A stretch of DNA of 64,000 nt from Amycolatopsis acidiphila (GTDB lineage Bacteria; Actinomycetota; Actinomycetes; Mycobacteriales; Pseudonocardiaceae): positions 1,984,001 to 2,048,000 of the forward strand of contig NZ_CP090063.1 of the NCBI RefSeq assembly GCF_021391495.1, given 5' to 3'. The first letter of the stretch is position 1. Each line of letters starts with the position of its first letter. Both the position numbers and the translations under genes were made by a program. The notes beneath the pieces were generated by a model. It did not search any database. It was not told the origin of the DNA and saw only the letters and a list, made by a program, of their open reading frames with translations. Positions 50,759 through 59,225 of this stretch are shown piece after piece.

Positions 50759-51165
50759 CAGTGGCCTCCGGCGGGGGTGAACTGCGGGATCGTGACGTCG
50801 CCGCGCTGCTCGAAGGTGACTTCGAGGTCCATGTCGAGCACCAGGTTGTCCGGGGTGTTCTCGATGCCGACGATGTTCGTCATCATCCGCGGGCCCTCGG
50901 CCAGCTGCACCACGGCGATCGCGTACGGCGCGTCCTGCTCGAAGCCCGGCGCCGGCCGGTGGCTGATCGTGTAAGAGTACAGCGTCGCGCGGCCGCTCGC
51001 GGTGAACCACTCCACCGCGCCCGAGGCGCAGAACGGGCAGCTCGGGCGCGGGTAGAAGAACGGCTCGCCGCAGTCGGCGCAGCGCTGGATGCGCAGCTCG
51101 CCTGCCGCGGCGCCGTCGAAGAACGGCCTGGTCTCCGGCGTGGGCGCGGGAACGGGTTTGCCCAT
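50758..51165 (-). CDS. Zn-ribbon/OB-fold protein (DUF35)
   Basis: A 135-residue protein: a rubredoxin-like zinc ribbon in LRIQRCADCGEPFFYPRPSC and PFCASG, then an OB fold (SGRATLYSYTISHRPAPGFE, VQLAEGPRMMTNIVGIE). DUF35 proteins bind acyl-CoA and pair with thiolase-fold enzymes. The ATG 51165 start is preferred because AAGGAG lies eight bases before it. It overlaps the Ltp-type gene by one base, consistent with a complex. Confidence 0.9.
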   Translation of the reverse strand: MGKPVPAPTPETRPFFDGAAAGELRIQRCADCGEPFFYPRPSCPFCASGAVEWFTASGRATLYSYTISHRPAPGFEQDAPYAIAVVQLAEGPRMMTNIVGIENTPDNLVLDMDLEVTFEQRGDVTIPQFTPAGGH

Positions 51166-51178
51166 CGGTCGCACTCCT

Positions 51179-51931
51179 TCAGTTCAGGGCGAGTTCGGCG
51201 AGGATCTCCTGCGAGTAGGCGACCCGGCCGCTGGGCGCGCCTGGCCGGCACAGCGCGAGCGCCGCGGCCGCCATCACCGACGGTGGTTCCGCCTTCGGGT
51301 CGTCCTCGGTGGTCAGGTGGTGGAACACGGTGCCGGGCGTCGGGACGACCTTGCTCGGCGACAACGCGTTGACGGTGATCCCGTCGGTGTGGAGCTCGGC
51401 GGCCAGCCCGGTGCTGAACCGCTCGAGTGCCGCCTTGCACATCCCGTACACGGTGCCGCCACGCCGCCCGGAGTCCGGGGCCGGATGGCGCGCCGCGCGG
51501 GAGGAGATGTTGAGGATCCAGCCCGCGCCGCGCATTCCCGGCGCGAACAGCTGTGCCAGGTGCACGGGCGCGGTCACCTGTACCTCGAACATCAGCGCGA
51601 ACCGGCGGGCGGAGAACTCCTCGATGGGCGTGAAGTAGGTGACGGCCGCGTTGTTGACCAGGATGTCGACCGGGCCGGCCTCGTGCGCCAACCGCTGTCG
51701 ATCGTCCCCTTTGGACAGATCGGCCGCGATCGCCGTCGCCTTGCCGCCGGCCGCGGTGATCCGCTGGACCGTGTCCGAGATCGTGCCGGGCAGGCGGCTC
51801 TGCTCCGGTGTCACCGTCCGCGCGGTGACCACGACGCGGGCGCCCTCGGCGGCGAACAGCTCCGCGATCGCCGCCCCGATGCCCCGGCTCGCGCCGGTGA
51901 CCAGCGCGACCTTTCCCTCCAGCGCGGCCAT
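51179..51931 (-). CDS. short-chain dehydrogenase/reductase
   Basis: A 250-residue SDR: NAD(P) motif VTGASRGIGAAIAELFAAEG, NNAAV at about residue 90, Ser in ILNISSRAARHPAPDS, and the catalytic Tyr-x-x-x-Lys in TVYGMCKAALERF. The His/Ser-rich insert near the Tyr is small. It most likely oxidises a 3-hydroxyacyl-CoA. It lies 1 bp after the other SDR gene's stop, in the five-gene minus operon. Confidence 0.92.
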   Translation of the reverse strand: MAALEGKVALVTGASRGIGAAIAELFAAEGARVVVTARTVTPEQSRLPGTISDTVQRITAAGGKATAIAADLSKGDDRQRLAHEAGPVDILVNNAAVTYFTPIEEFSARRFALMFEVQVTAPVHLAQLFAPGMRGAGWILNISSRAARHPAPDSGRRGGTVYGMCKAALERFSTGLAAELHTDGITVNALSPSKVVPTPGTVFHHLTTEDDPKAEPPSVMAAAALALCRPGAPSGRVAYSQEILAELALN

Positions 51932-51932
51932 G

Positions 51933-52805
51933 TCAGCGGCCCAGCAGGGGACCGAAGGACGACTCGATCTGGGTGGCGAGCGAGTCGGGGTCCCACGGGG
52001 CCGTCCCGACGATGCGGCTGACCGGCTCCGGGTTGTTGTACAGCGCGATCTGGTAGCCCGCCGAATGCAGGATGCGGCCGTTGATCCAGCCCGAGCCGGT
52101 GCCGGCGAGGTAGGCCACGACGGGCGCGACGTTGTCGGGGGAGCGCTCGTCGGTCTGCGGGCTCTTGCGCCGATCGCCGGGGATCGACGCGGTCATCCGG
52201 GTCGCGGCGCCCGGCGAGATGGCGTTGACCGTGACGCCGTACTTGGCCAGCGAGTTCGCGCTGGAGTAGGTCAGCCCGACGATGCCCATCTTCGCCGCCG
52301 CGTAGTTGGGCTGCCCGGGCGCGCCGTGCAGGCCGGAGACCGAGGTGAAGTTGATGATCCGGTTCTGCGCGCCCTCGTCCCGCAGCGAGCGCCAGTGCGC
52401 GGCGGCGAACTTCGTGGTGTTGAAGGTGCCCTTGAGGTGCACCCGGATCACGTCGTCCCACTCGCGCTCGGCCATGTTGAACACCATCCGGTCGCGCAGG
52501 ATGCCCGCCACGTTCACCACCACGTCGAGCCGCCCGAACTGGCCGATCGCGGTCGCCACCAGCTCTTCGGCGGCGGCGTGGTCGGAGACGTCGGAGAAGT
52601 TCGCGATCGCCTTGCCGCCCGCCTCCGCGATCTCGGCGACCACCCCGGCGGCCGGCCCGTCGTCGATTCCCGAGCCGTCCAGCTGTGCGCCGAGGTCGTT
52701 CACCACGACCTGTGCGCCCTCGCCCGCCAGCAGGCGCGCGACCGAGGCTCCGATGCCGCGGCCCGCGCCCGTCACGATCGCGACCCGCCCGTCAAGTCGA
52801 CCCAT
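51933..52805 (-). CDS. short-chain dehydrogenase (3-hydroxyacyl-CoA type)
   Basis: A 290-residue SDR: VTGAGRGIGASVARLLAGEG binds the cofactor, VVVNVAGILRDRMVFNMAER matches the NAGILRD motif of multifunctional-enzyme-type 2 3-hydroxyacyl-CoA dehydrogenases, Ser in IINFTSVSGLHGAPGQP and Tyr-x-x-x-Lys in NYAAAKMGIVGLTY. The MFE-2-like NAGILRD pattern supports a beta-oxidation role with the MaoC hydratase. ATG 52805; first gene of the minus operon, with an operator upstream. Confidence 0.92.
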   Translation of the reverse strand: MGRLDGRVAIVTGAGRGIGASVARLLAGEGAQVVVNDLGAQLDGSGIDDGPAAGVVAEIAEAGGKAIANFSDVSDHAAAEELVATAIGQFGRLDVVVNVAGILRDRMVFNMAEREWDDVIRVHLKGTFNTTKFAAAHWRSLRDEGAQNRIINFTSVSGLHGAPGQPNYAAAKMGIVGLTYSSANSLAKYGVTVNAISPGAATRMTASIPGDRRKSPQTDERSPDNVAPVVAYLAGTGSGWINGRILHSAGYQIALYNNPEPVSRIVGTAPWDPDSLATQIESSFGPLLGR

Positions 52806-52931
52806 GATGACCGCCCTTCGTCGCAGGGTTTCACCGGTCCGACCAAAAGCAGGCAGACCCCGAGCCGCGCGTAACCGTTGCTGCGCAAGCCGGATAGCCG
52901 TGACTGTGGTCGGACTGGTGACAACGCCACA

Positions 52932-52950
52932 ATAGAACTTGCTTCTGAAA
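52932..52950. promoter_or_regulatory. TAGAAC-type operator of SDR operon
   Basis: ATAGAACTTGCTTCTGAAA, core TAGAAC-TTG-CTTCTG. A TTGACA box lies on the minus strand (TGTCAA at 52977-52982), so the site sits just after the minus promoter of the SDR-SDR-DUF35-Ltp-PHP operon. Confidence 0.65.
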
Positions 52951-52995
52951 TCAGCTTCGGCTGCCGAGCGTGGCCGTGTCAAGGCGGACGGGGTA

Positions 52996-53042
52996 TTGAC
53001 ACCGGTACCGGGCGGGGGTCTGATGTAAGAATCAGATTCTAG
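52996..53042 (+). promoter_or_regulatory. promoter and TAGAAC-type operator of acyl-CoA dehydrogenase operon
   Basis: TTGACA at 52996-53001, TCTGAT 17 bp later (53019-53024), then the operator TGTAAGAATCAGATTCTAG at 53024-53042 with perfect AGAAT/ATTCT arms and N3. Start codon 47 bp downstream. Confidence 0.65.
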
Positions 53043-53088
53043 TATTGAGGTCAACGCGATCGTCGCAGCGGAGCGAGGAGCACGCGCC

Positions 53089-54294
53089 ATGGAACTCGAC
53101 CTGGGCCCCGAGATCGACGCGTTCCGCGCCGATCTGCGCTCGTGGATCGCCGCACACGCCCCGGACGGGCTGTCCGGCCTGGTCAGCTGGGAGGCGGCGC
53201 TGATCACCGGCGGCCGCCGGACCCCCGGCCTCGACGAGGCGCTCGCCGACCCCCGGTACCGGGAGTGGGAGCGGGAACTGCTCGAGGCGAAGCTCGTCTG
53301 CCCGCAGTGGCCCGCCGAGTACGGCGGCCAGGACATGGACGCCGTGCGCGTCGCGGTGCTCAACGAGGAGTTCGCGCGCTCCGGCGTCCCGCGCGTGGTG
53401 CGGGGGATGGGGGAGACGCTCGTCGGCCCCGCGATCCTCGTGCACGCCACGCCCGAGCAGAAGGCGGCGTTCCTGCCGCGGATCGTCTCCGGCGAGGACG
53501 TCTACTGCCAGGGCTTCTCCGAGCCGGGGCACGGCTCCGACCTCGCCGCCGTGCAGACCCGCGGCGTGGTCGACGGGGACGACATCGTGCTCACCGGGCA
53601 GAAGGTGTGGACGTCCGGCGCCGCGCGCGCGAACAAGATGTTCGTGCTGTGCCGCACCGACCCCGAGGCGCCCAAGCACCGCGGCCTGTCCTATGTGCTG
53701 GTGCCCTTCACCGGGCCCGAGGTGCAGTACCGGCCGATCCGGCAGATGTCCGGCGCCGCCGAGTTCTGCGAGGACTTCCTCGACGGCGTGCGGGCCCCGC
53801 TGTTCAACGTCGTCGGCGGGCTCAACAACGGCTGGCGCGTGGCGATGACCACCCTCGGGCACGAGCGCGGCGGCCGCGCGACCGTGCAGCACCTGCGTTT
53901 CGAGCGCGAGTTCTGGGCGCTGGTCGAGACCGCCCGCAAGTACGGCAGACACGAGGACCCGCTGATCCGCCAGCAGCTCGCGTGGGCCTACACGCAGGTG
54001 CAGCTGATGCGCTTCAGCGGGCTGCGCACGCTCGCGCAGGTCGCCCAGGGCACGCAGCCTGGCCCCGAGGCGTCGGTCAACAAGCTCTTCTGGAGCGAGT
54101 ACCACAAGCGCCTCGGCGAGCTCGCGATGAACATCGTCGGCACGCACGGGCTGGTCCGCCCGGAGGGTGAGGACTACCCGACCAGCCAGTGGCAGAACAC
54201 GTTCTTGGCAAGCCGGGCGGGCACCATCTACTCCGGCACGAGCGAGATCCAGCGCAACATCATCGCCGAGCGGGCGCTCGGCCTGCCCAGATGA
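53089..54294 (+). CDS. acyl-CoA dehydrogenase (subunit 1 of a pair)
   Basis: A 401-residue acyl-CoA dehydrogenase. QWPAEYGGQDMDAVRVAVLN and CQGFSEPGHGSDLAAVQTR are the FAD/substrate segments; WTSGAARANKMFVLCRTD is the middle beta domain; the C-terminal GTIYSGTSEIQRNIIAERAL is the FAD-binding end. The usual catalytic Glu is not evident in the LMRFSGLRTLAQ region, which I cannot settle by eye. Gene pairs of this kind in actinobacteria form mixed alpha2beta2 enzymes (e.g. ChsE1-ChsE2) for bulky acyl-CoAs. Sixteen bp before the second subunit gene. Confidence 0.92.
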   Translation: MELDLGPEIDAFRADLRSWIAAHAPDGLSGLVSWEAALITGGRRTPGLDEALADPRYREWERELLEAKLVCPQWPAEYGGQDMDAVRVAVLNEEFARSGVPRVVRGMGETLVGPAILVHATPEQKAAFLPRIVSGEDVYCQGFSEPGHGSDLAAVQTRGVVDGDDIVLTGQKVWTSGAARANKMFVLCRTDPEAPKHRGLSYVLVPFTGPEVQYRPIRQMSGAAEFCEDFLDGVRAPLFNVVGGLNNGWRVAMTTLGHERGGRATVQHLRFEREFWALVETARKYGRHEDPLIRQQLAWAYTQVQLMRFSGLRTLAQVAQGTQPGPEASVNKLFWSEYHKRLGELAMNIVGTHGLVRPEGEDYPTSQWQNTFLASRAGTIYSGTSEIQRNIIAERALGLPR

Positions 54295-54309
54295 CCCGGG
54301 AGAGCCGCC

Positions 54310-55404
54310 ATGCAGTTCACGGAAAGCCCTGAGCAGAAGGAACTCCGGTCCTCGGTGCACCGGTTCCTCGCCGAGCGGTCGCCGAGCACGGCGGTCCGGG
54401 AGCAGATGGAGACCGTCGCCGGGTACGACGACGCGGTGTGGAAGCAGCTGTCGGTGCAGCTCGGCCTGCCCGCGCTGGCGATCCCCGAGGAGTACGGCGG
54501 CGCCGGGTTCTCCTTCGTCGAGCAGTGCATTGTGCTCGAGGAGATGGGCCGCGCGCTCTACTGTGGACCGTTCTTCGCGACTGCGGTGCTGGCCGCGACG
54601 GCGCTGCTGAAGTCCGGCGACGAGGAGGCGAAGAACCGCTACCTGCCGGGCATCGCGAGCGGCGAGACCATCGCGACGCTCGCGTTCACCGACGACAGCG
54701 GCGGCTGGAGCGGCAACGGTTCCGGCCTCTCCGCCGCGGACGGCAGGCTGACCGGGCACAAGAACTTCGTCCTCGACGGGCACAACGCCACGCTGGTGCT
54801 GGCGACCGCCCGGACGGCTGAGGGCATGTTCCTGTACGCGGTGGACGGGCACGCCGCGGGGCTCACCGCGACCGCACTGCCCACTTTGGACCAGACGCGC
54901 CGGCTGGCCCGGCTCGAGTTCGACGGCGTCGAGGCGGAGCTGATCGGCCCCGCCGAAGGCCCGCTGGCCGCCACCCTCGACATCGCGGCGCTGGCTCTGG
55001 CCGCCGAACAGCTCGGCGGCGCGCAGGCCGCGCTGGACATGGCCGTGGCCTACGGCAAGCTCCGTGAGCAGTTCGACAAGCCCATCGGCAGCTTCCAGGC
55101 GCTCAAGCACCGCTGCGCGGACCTGCTGCTGGAGGTCGAGTCGACCCGCTCGGCGGTGATCTACGGTTCGTGGGCGGTCGCCGAGGACGCCGACGAGGTG
55201 CCGGTCGTCGCGTCGCTGGCCAAGGCGTACGCGTCGGAGACGTTCTTCCACGCCGCCGCGGAGAACATCCAGATGCACGGCGGGATCGGCTTCACGTGGG
55301 AGCACGACGCGCAGCTGTACTTCAAGCGGGCCAAGGCCAGTGAACTGCTGTTCGGTGACCCCGCCTACCACCGCGAACGGCTCGCCGGAAGGATCGGCAT
55401 CTGA
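54310..55404 (+). CDS. acyl-CoA dehydrogenase (subunit 2 of a pair)
   Basis: A 364-residue acyl-CoA dehydrogenase: FTESPEQKELRSSVHRFLAE, LAIPEEYGGAGFSFVEQCIV, then a shorter middle domain, and the C-terminal GKLREQFDKPIGSFQALKHR and ENIQMHGGIGFTWEHDAQLY with FKRAKASELLFGD. The last block is characteristic of the FadE29/ChsE2 side of heteromeric steroid acyl-CoA dehydrogenases. Its stop overlaps the MaoC start by one base. Confidence 0.92.
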   Translation: MQFTESPEQKELRSSVHRFLAERSPSTAVREQMETVAGYDDAVWKQLSVQLGLPALAIPEEYGGAGFSFVEQCIVLEEMGRALYCGPFFATAVLAATALLKSGDEEAKNRYLPGIASGETIATLAFTDDSGGWSGNGSGLSAADGRLTGHKNFVLDGHNATLVLATARTAEGMFLYAVDGHAAGLTATALPTLDQTRRLARLEFDGVEAELIGPAEGPLAATLDIAALALAAEQLGGAQAALDMAVAYGKLREQFDKPIGSFQALKHRCADLLLEVESTRSAVIYGSWAVAEDADEVPVVASLAKAYASETFFHAAAENIQMHGGIGFTWEHDAQLYFKRAKASELLFGDPAYHRERLAGRIGI

Positions 55405-56255
55405 TGGCGCTCAACCACGACCTGATCGGCGTCGAGTCCGAGCCGGTGGAGCGGTCCTGGACGAGCAGGGACACGCTGCTCTACGCGGTCGGCGTCGGCG
55501 CCGGGCTCGACGACCCGGCCGAGGAACTGCCCTTCACCACGGAGAACTCGGCCGGGATCACCCAGCAGGTGCTGCCCACGTTCGCCGTGCTGGCCGCGCA
55601 GGGCGGCGGCCGCCGCGACCTCGGCGACTTCGACCGCGCGATGCTGGTGCACGCGGAGCAGGCCTTCGAGCTGCACCGGCCGTTGTCCCCGGCGGGCACC
55701 GCGCAGGTGACGTCCAAGATCACCGGCATCTACGACAAGGGCTCGGGCGCCCTCGTCGTCACCGAGGCGACCGCCGTCGACGCGGCGTCCGGGGAGCTGC
55801 TGGTCACTTCACGCAGTTCGGCGTTCATCCGCGGCGAGGGCGGCTTCGGCGGCGACCGGGGGCCGGCGTCGGAGTGGCAGGAGCCCGCGCGCTCGCCCGA
55901 CCACCAGGTCACCTACCGGACCCGCCCGGAGCAGGCCCTGCTCTACCGGCTCTCCGGCGACCGCAACCCGCTGCACTCCGATCCCGCGTTCGCCGCGCGG
56001 GCCGGGTTCCCGCGGCCGATCCTGCACGGCCTGTGCACCTACGGCGTCACCGGCCGCGCGCTGCTGCACACGCTCGCCGGCTCGGACCCCGCGCGCTTCG
56101 CCGGGATGTCCGGCCGGTTCAGCGCCCCCGTGTTCCCGGGCGAGTCGCTGACCGTGTCGATGTGGACCGATGGCGACACCGCCACCTTCAGGTCCACAAA
56201 GGACGACGGTGCCGTCGTGCTCGACCGGGGAGTGGTAGCACTTCGTCCCCAGTGA
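55404..56255 (+). CDS. MaoC-like enoyl-CoA hydratase (double hotdog)
   Basis: A 283-residue hydratase of the MFE-2/hydratase-2 type. The N-terminal hotdog has the DTLLYAVGVGAGLDDPAEEL signature; the C-terminal hotdog holds the hydratase-2 motif YRLSGDRNPLHSDPAFAARA with the catalytic Asp and His, followed by FPRPILHGLCTYGVTGRALL. It adds water to the enoyl-CoA made by the acyl-CoA dehydrogenase pair. Stop-start overlap with that gene shows one operon. Confidence 0.93.
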   Translation: MALNHDLIGVESEPVERSWTSRDTLLYAVGVGAGLDDPAEELPFTTENSAGITQQVLPTFAVLAAQGGGRRDLGDFDRAMLVHAEQAFELHRPLSPAGTAQVTSKITGIYDKGSGALVVTEATAVDAASGELLVTSRSSAFIRGEGGFGGDRGPASEWQEPARSPDHQVTYRTRPEQALLYRLSGDRNPLHSDPAFAARAGFPRPILHGLCTYGVTGRALLHTLAGSDPARFAGMSGRFSAPVFPGESLTVSMWTDGDTATFRSTKDDGAVVLDRGVVALRPQ

Positions 56256-56265
56256 AGGGAATCCG

Positions 56266-56982
56266 ATGCGCAGCCGGGTGTGCCTCCTGCTCGCACTCGT
56301 CCTCGCCGCGGCGCCGCTGACGGCGCAGGCGGCTCCGGCACACGGCTCGCCCCCACGGTCTCGCCGGGCGCGGGGCCGGCCAGCGCCGACTACTTCGTGC
56401 GCAACGGCTGGACCTGGATCGGCGCCTCGGTGCAGCACGTCGGCGCCAACGGCGCGCCTCCGGGCGCGACCGCCGGACTCGGCCTCACCGAGTGGAGCCC
56501 GCAGCGCTACGGCTCGCTCGACGTGACCGACCACGGCGCGGTCATGGACGACGCGCAGTCGTTCGACATCTACACCGAGATCGCCCAGCTGCTGAAGGGC
56601 CACAGCCGGTCGAACCCGTTGGCGGACTTGGGAATCTCGAAGGCGATCCGGGTGTCCACCGAGAACGACATCTACCGCGGCGCCGGGGTTCCGTCGTGGG
56701 CGGTGTTCCACGCCGCGTACGACGCGCTGGACAAGTGGGTGCGCAAGGGCGTCCCGCCGCGGATCGCGCCGCCGCTGGCGATCATCGACCCGGGTCCGCC
56801 GGCTTCCTGTACGGGACGCACCGGGACTTCACGGCCGCGCAGCTCGCGTCGTTGTACTACAGCGACTCGGACTATCGGCACCAGGTGCGGGACGTCGTGC
56901 AGCCCTTGGTGGGGGAGCACTTCGTCCTGCCGGAGGACGGCCGGGTCCTGATCGACCAGGCCCGCCACCGGCGGTGGTGTAA
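56266..56982 (+). pseudogene. exported alpha/beta hydrolase-domain protein, decayed
   Basis: ATG 56266 with GAAGGGAA upstream starts a good signal peptide (VCLLLALVLAAAPLTAQAAP). The recognisable parts of an Abhydrolase_10-type protein then appear in a second frame (ADYFVRNGWTWIGASVQHVG, FDIYTEIAQLLKGHS, SWAVFHAAYDALDKWVRKG) and a third (FLYGTHRDFTAAQLASLYYS, HFVLPEDGRVLIDQA). The catalytic middle is missing, so about half of the normal ~500 residues is gone. It follows MaoC in the operon. Confidence 0.75.
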
Positions 56983-56992
56983 CCGGCCCGAT

Positions 56993-57021
56993 CCGCCCCG
57001 GGCTGCAGGGCCCCGGGGCGG
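56993..57021. terminator. hairpin between convergent genes
   Basis: CCGCCCCGG (56993-57001) pairs perfectly with CCGGGGCGG (57013-57021) with an 11-base loop. It lies at the end of the acyl-CoA dehydrogenase operon and before the convergent DUF6351 stop, so it can serve both strands. Confidence 0.7.
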
Positions 57022-57059
57022 GTCCCTCCGTGCGTGCCACTACGTTCGCCGTGGGAGTG

Positions 57060-59114
57060 TCAGGAGTAACTCAGCCACGTCCCGGCGGGCTTGCGCGCGC
57101 CGACGCTCGGCTTGCTGTAGTCGCACACGCCGTCCGGGAAGGCGGCGCGCAGCTGCTTCTTCTCCGCGTCGGTGAAGGTCACCGGGTAGTCGCGGAAGTC
57201 CAGCGGCTCGAGCCGGCACTTCAGCACGTCCGTCCCGATCCCCTCACCGGCCACCGTCCGCGGGTTGCCCGCCACCGGGTACTGCGCCGCGCACTGCCCG
57301 CGGTCCAGCGGCGCCCGCACCCGCTGTCCCGCCAGGTAGCACCCGTCGCCCAGGTCGCGCGGCCGGTCGGCCAGCACCTTGTGCGCCTGGCTGCCCGGCG
57401 AGTGGTCGGCGTCGACCGCGGTGAGCCAGCGGTCCATCGCGTCGAGCTCGTAGCCGCTGGCCGCGGCGGCGTCGGTGACCTGGTTCTCGATGATGACCTG
57501 GTTCCCGGCGGTCCCGTTGGCGTCCAGCAGCCGCTGCCGCATCGCGAACGACCACTCCGTGGTGTGGATGTCGTTGCCCAGCCCGGCGAGGTCCAGGTCG
57601 CTGCGCTGGTCGATGATCGGCGTCTCACGCAACCCCTGCGACGCCGAGTTCAGCAGATCGTCGGCGTAGGCGGCGCTGAGCGCCTTCGGGTCGGCCGCCG
57701 TCCGCTGCGGGACCGGCGTGCCGGTGTAGTCCAGCCCGCCGATCGACGCGTTGAGCAACGCGAACTGCGCGGGACTGAGCTGGCCGGACTTCAGCGCGGC
57801 CAAGCCGTACTGGATGCCGACGCTGTCCAGCGGGCTGCGGACGAACCCGGTCCGCGGGTCACGCCCGAACTGGTTCACCAGCTGCTCGTTGGAGCTGCAC
57901 TTGACGCCGCCCGGGTTTGTGACCGGGTCCCAGCGCGCCGAGACCGGGATCGCCGCGTTGCAGCTGCCCGTCGCGGTCGCGCGGTTCGCGAACGTCACCT
58001 CCCAGGAGGTGCACGTGGTGTAGTCGTTGTACCCGGCCACGGCCTTCCTCTGCTCGGCCGTGAACGACGCGCCGGGCCCGGCGAAGAACTGGTTCAGCAG
58101 CCGGCAGTCCGACACCGGCCCGCCCGTGCTGAGCGGGTCCGGGAAGGAGATGCCGGGGATGATCCCGTCGACGATGCCCGGATACTCCTCGGCGATGTCG
58201 TACTGCTGGATCGCCCCGCCCGAGCCGCCCCAGCCGATCGTGTGCAGCACCGGGCCGTAGGTCTCGATGAAGTGCTCCTTGACCATCATCGCGGCCTCGG
58301 CGGAGATGATCGGGCTGCAGTTGTTGTCGAGCACGTTGAGGCTCGACGACGCGACGGCGTAGCCCTGCGACAGGAACAGGTCGTCGACCACGCCGCCGGT
58401 CGTCGCGCCCTGGTGGTAGCCGCCGTTGCAGCCGCCGCCGAAGGTGTAGACGAGCTTGGAGTTCCAGGCGCGGTCGGGGGTGAACGGCGAAGGCCGGCCG
58501 TCGTAGAGCGCCGCGATCTCGTAGACGGCGCGGTCGATCGTCCCGCGCTCGACGCGCACGACGTAGGGCACCTTGACGCCGTTGACGGTCGCCGACGCGA
58601 GGTCGGCGGGCCGGGCCGCCGGGTCCGCGAGCGGCGCGAAGATCCCTGCGGTGTTGCGGTACTGGTAGCTCACCTGGGTCGGCGCGCTGCACAGCGGTTG
58701 CTGCGCGGGCGGCAGGCCGTACGCGGTGGTCTCGCAGTAGAACGGTTGCTGCTGCTTGCCGGACAACACCGGACCGGTGATCGGGTGGTTGGTGACGCGC
58801 AGCTTCGCCGGCCGGTCGCGGTCCCCGGCGACGATCTCGTTGTCGCCGTTGCGCAGCCCGGTCACCAGGCCGAGGAAGCCCCCGCCGGGGACGCGGTGGA
58901 AGGCCTGGGTGACGTCGTGGCCGTTCGCGGTGACGCGGGTGGGGGTGTTGACCTCGACCAGCACCTGCCCGCCGCTGACGAGGTCGGGGTGCGGGTTGGA
59001 GACCGTGGTGAGCGTCAGCCGGGGCCCGGGATCGGCGGACGCGGTGAGGGGAACGAGCACGGGACTGGCCAGCGCGGCCAGCAGGATCATCGAGCGCCAA
59101 GCACTTCTCGCCAT
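57060..59114 (-). CDS. exported DUF6351-family hydrolase (tannase-like)
   Basis: A 684-residue secreted protein. Signal peptide: basic start, SMILLAALASPVLVPLTASA, cleaved after ASA. The mature part has KLVYTFGGGCNGGYHQGATT and the nucleophile elbow HTIGWGGSGGAIQQYDIAEE, then SFPDP and several Cys likely in disulfides. DUF6351 proteins are alpha/beta hydrolases related to tannase/feruloyl esterases. ATG 59114 has GAGG upstream. An operator of the acyl-CoA cluster lies in its promoter, so it may release the pathway's acid from an ester outside the cell. Confidence 0.85.
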   Translation of the reverse strand: MARSAWRSMILLAALASPVLVPLTASADPGPRLTLTTVSNPHPDLVSGGQVLVEVNTPTRVTANGHDVTQAFHRVPGGGFLGLVTGLRNGDNEIVAGDRDRPAKLRVTNHPITGPVLSGKQQQPFYCETTAYGLPPAQQPLCSAPTQVSYQYRNTAGIFAPLADPAARPADLASATVNGVKVPYVVRVERGTIDRAVYEIAALYDGRPSPFTPDRAWNSKLVYTFGGGCNGGYHQGATTGGVVDDLFLSQGYAVASSSLNVLDNNCSPIISAEAAMMVKEHFIETYGPVLHTIGWGGSGGAIQQYDIAEEYPGIVDGIIPGISFPDPLSTGGPVSDCRLLNQFFAGPGASFTAEQRKAVAGYNDYTTCTSWEVTFANRATATGSCNAAIPVSARWDPVTNPGGVKCSSNEQLVNQFGRDPRTGFVRSPLDSVGIQYGLAALKSGQLSPAQFALLNASIGGLDYTGTPVPQRTAADPKALSAAYADDLLNSASQGLRETPIIDQRSDLDLAGLGNDIHTTEWSFAMRQRLLDANGTAGNQVIIENQVTDAAAASGYELDAMDRWLTAVDADHSPGSQAHKVLADRPRDLGDGCYLAGQRVRAPLDRGQCAAQYPVAGNPRTVAGEGIGTDVLKCRLEPLDFRDYPVTFTDAEKKQLRAAFPDGVCDYSKPSVGARKPAGTWLSYS

Positions 59115-59186
59115 CAGCACCTCAATGGGCAAGGGTGCCACTTCCGCGTGGCACCAACGAAAGCCGGTATAGCACACAGCGCGGAG

Positions 59187-59205
59187 TTTTAGAACAAGGT
59201 TCTGG
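59187..59205. promoter_or_regulatory. TAGAAC-type operator before DUF6351 gene
   Basis: TTTTAGAACAAGGTTCTGG, core TAGAAC-AAG-GTTCTG, the best palindrome of the six. It lies 73 bp before the start and just upstream of a TATACC -10-like box on the minus strand (59166-59171), so a bound repressor would cover the -35 region. Confidence 0.65.
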
Positions 59206-59225
59206 GATGCCGCCGCAGGCCCGGC

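Noticed and set aside
53032..55371. A 779-codon minus-strand frame over the acyl-CoA dehydrogenases
   Set aside because: Antisense shadow of two clear acyl-CoA dehydrogenase genes with operon promoter on the plus strand.
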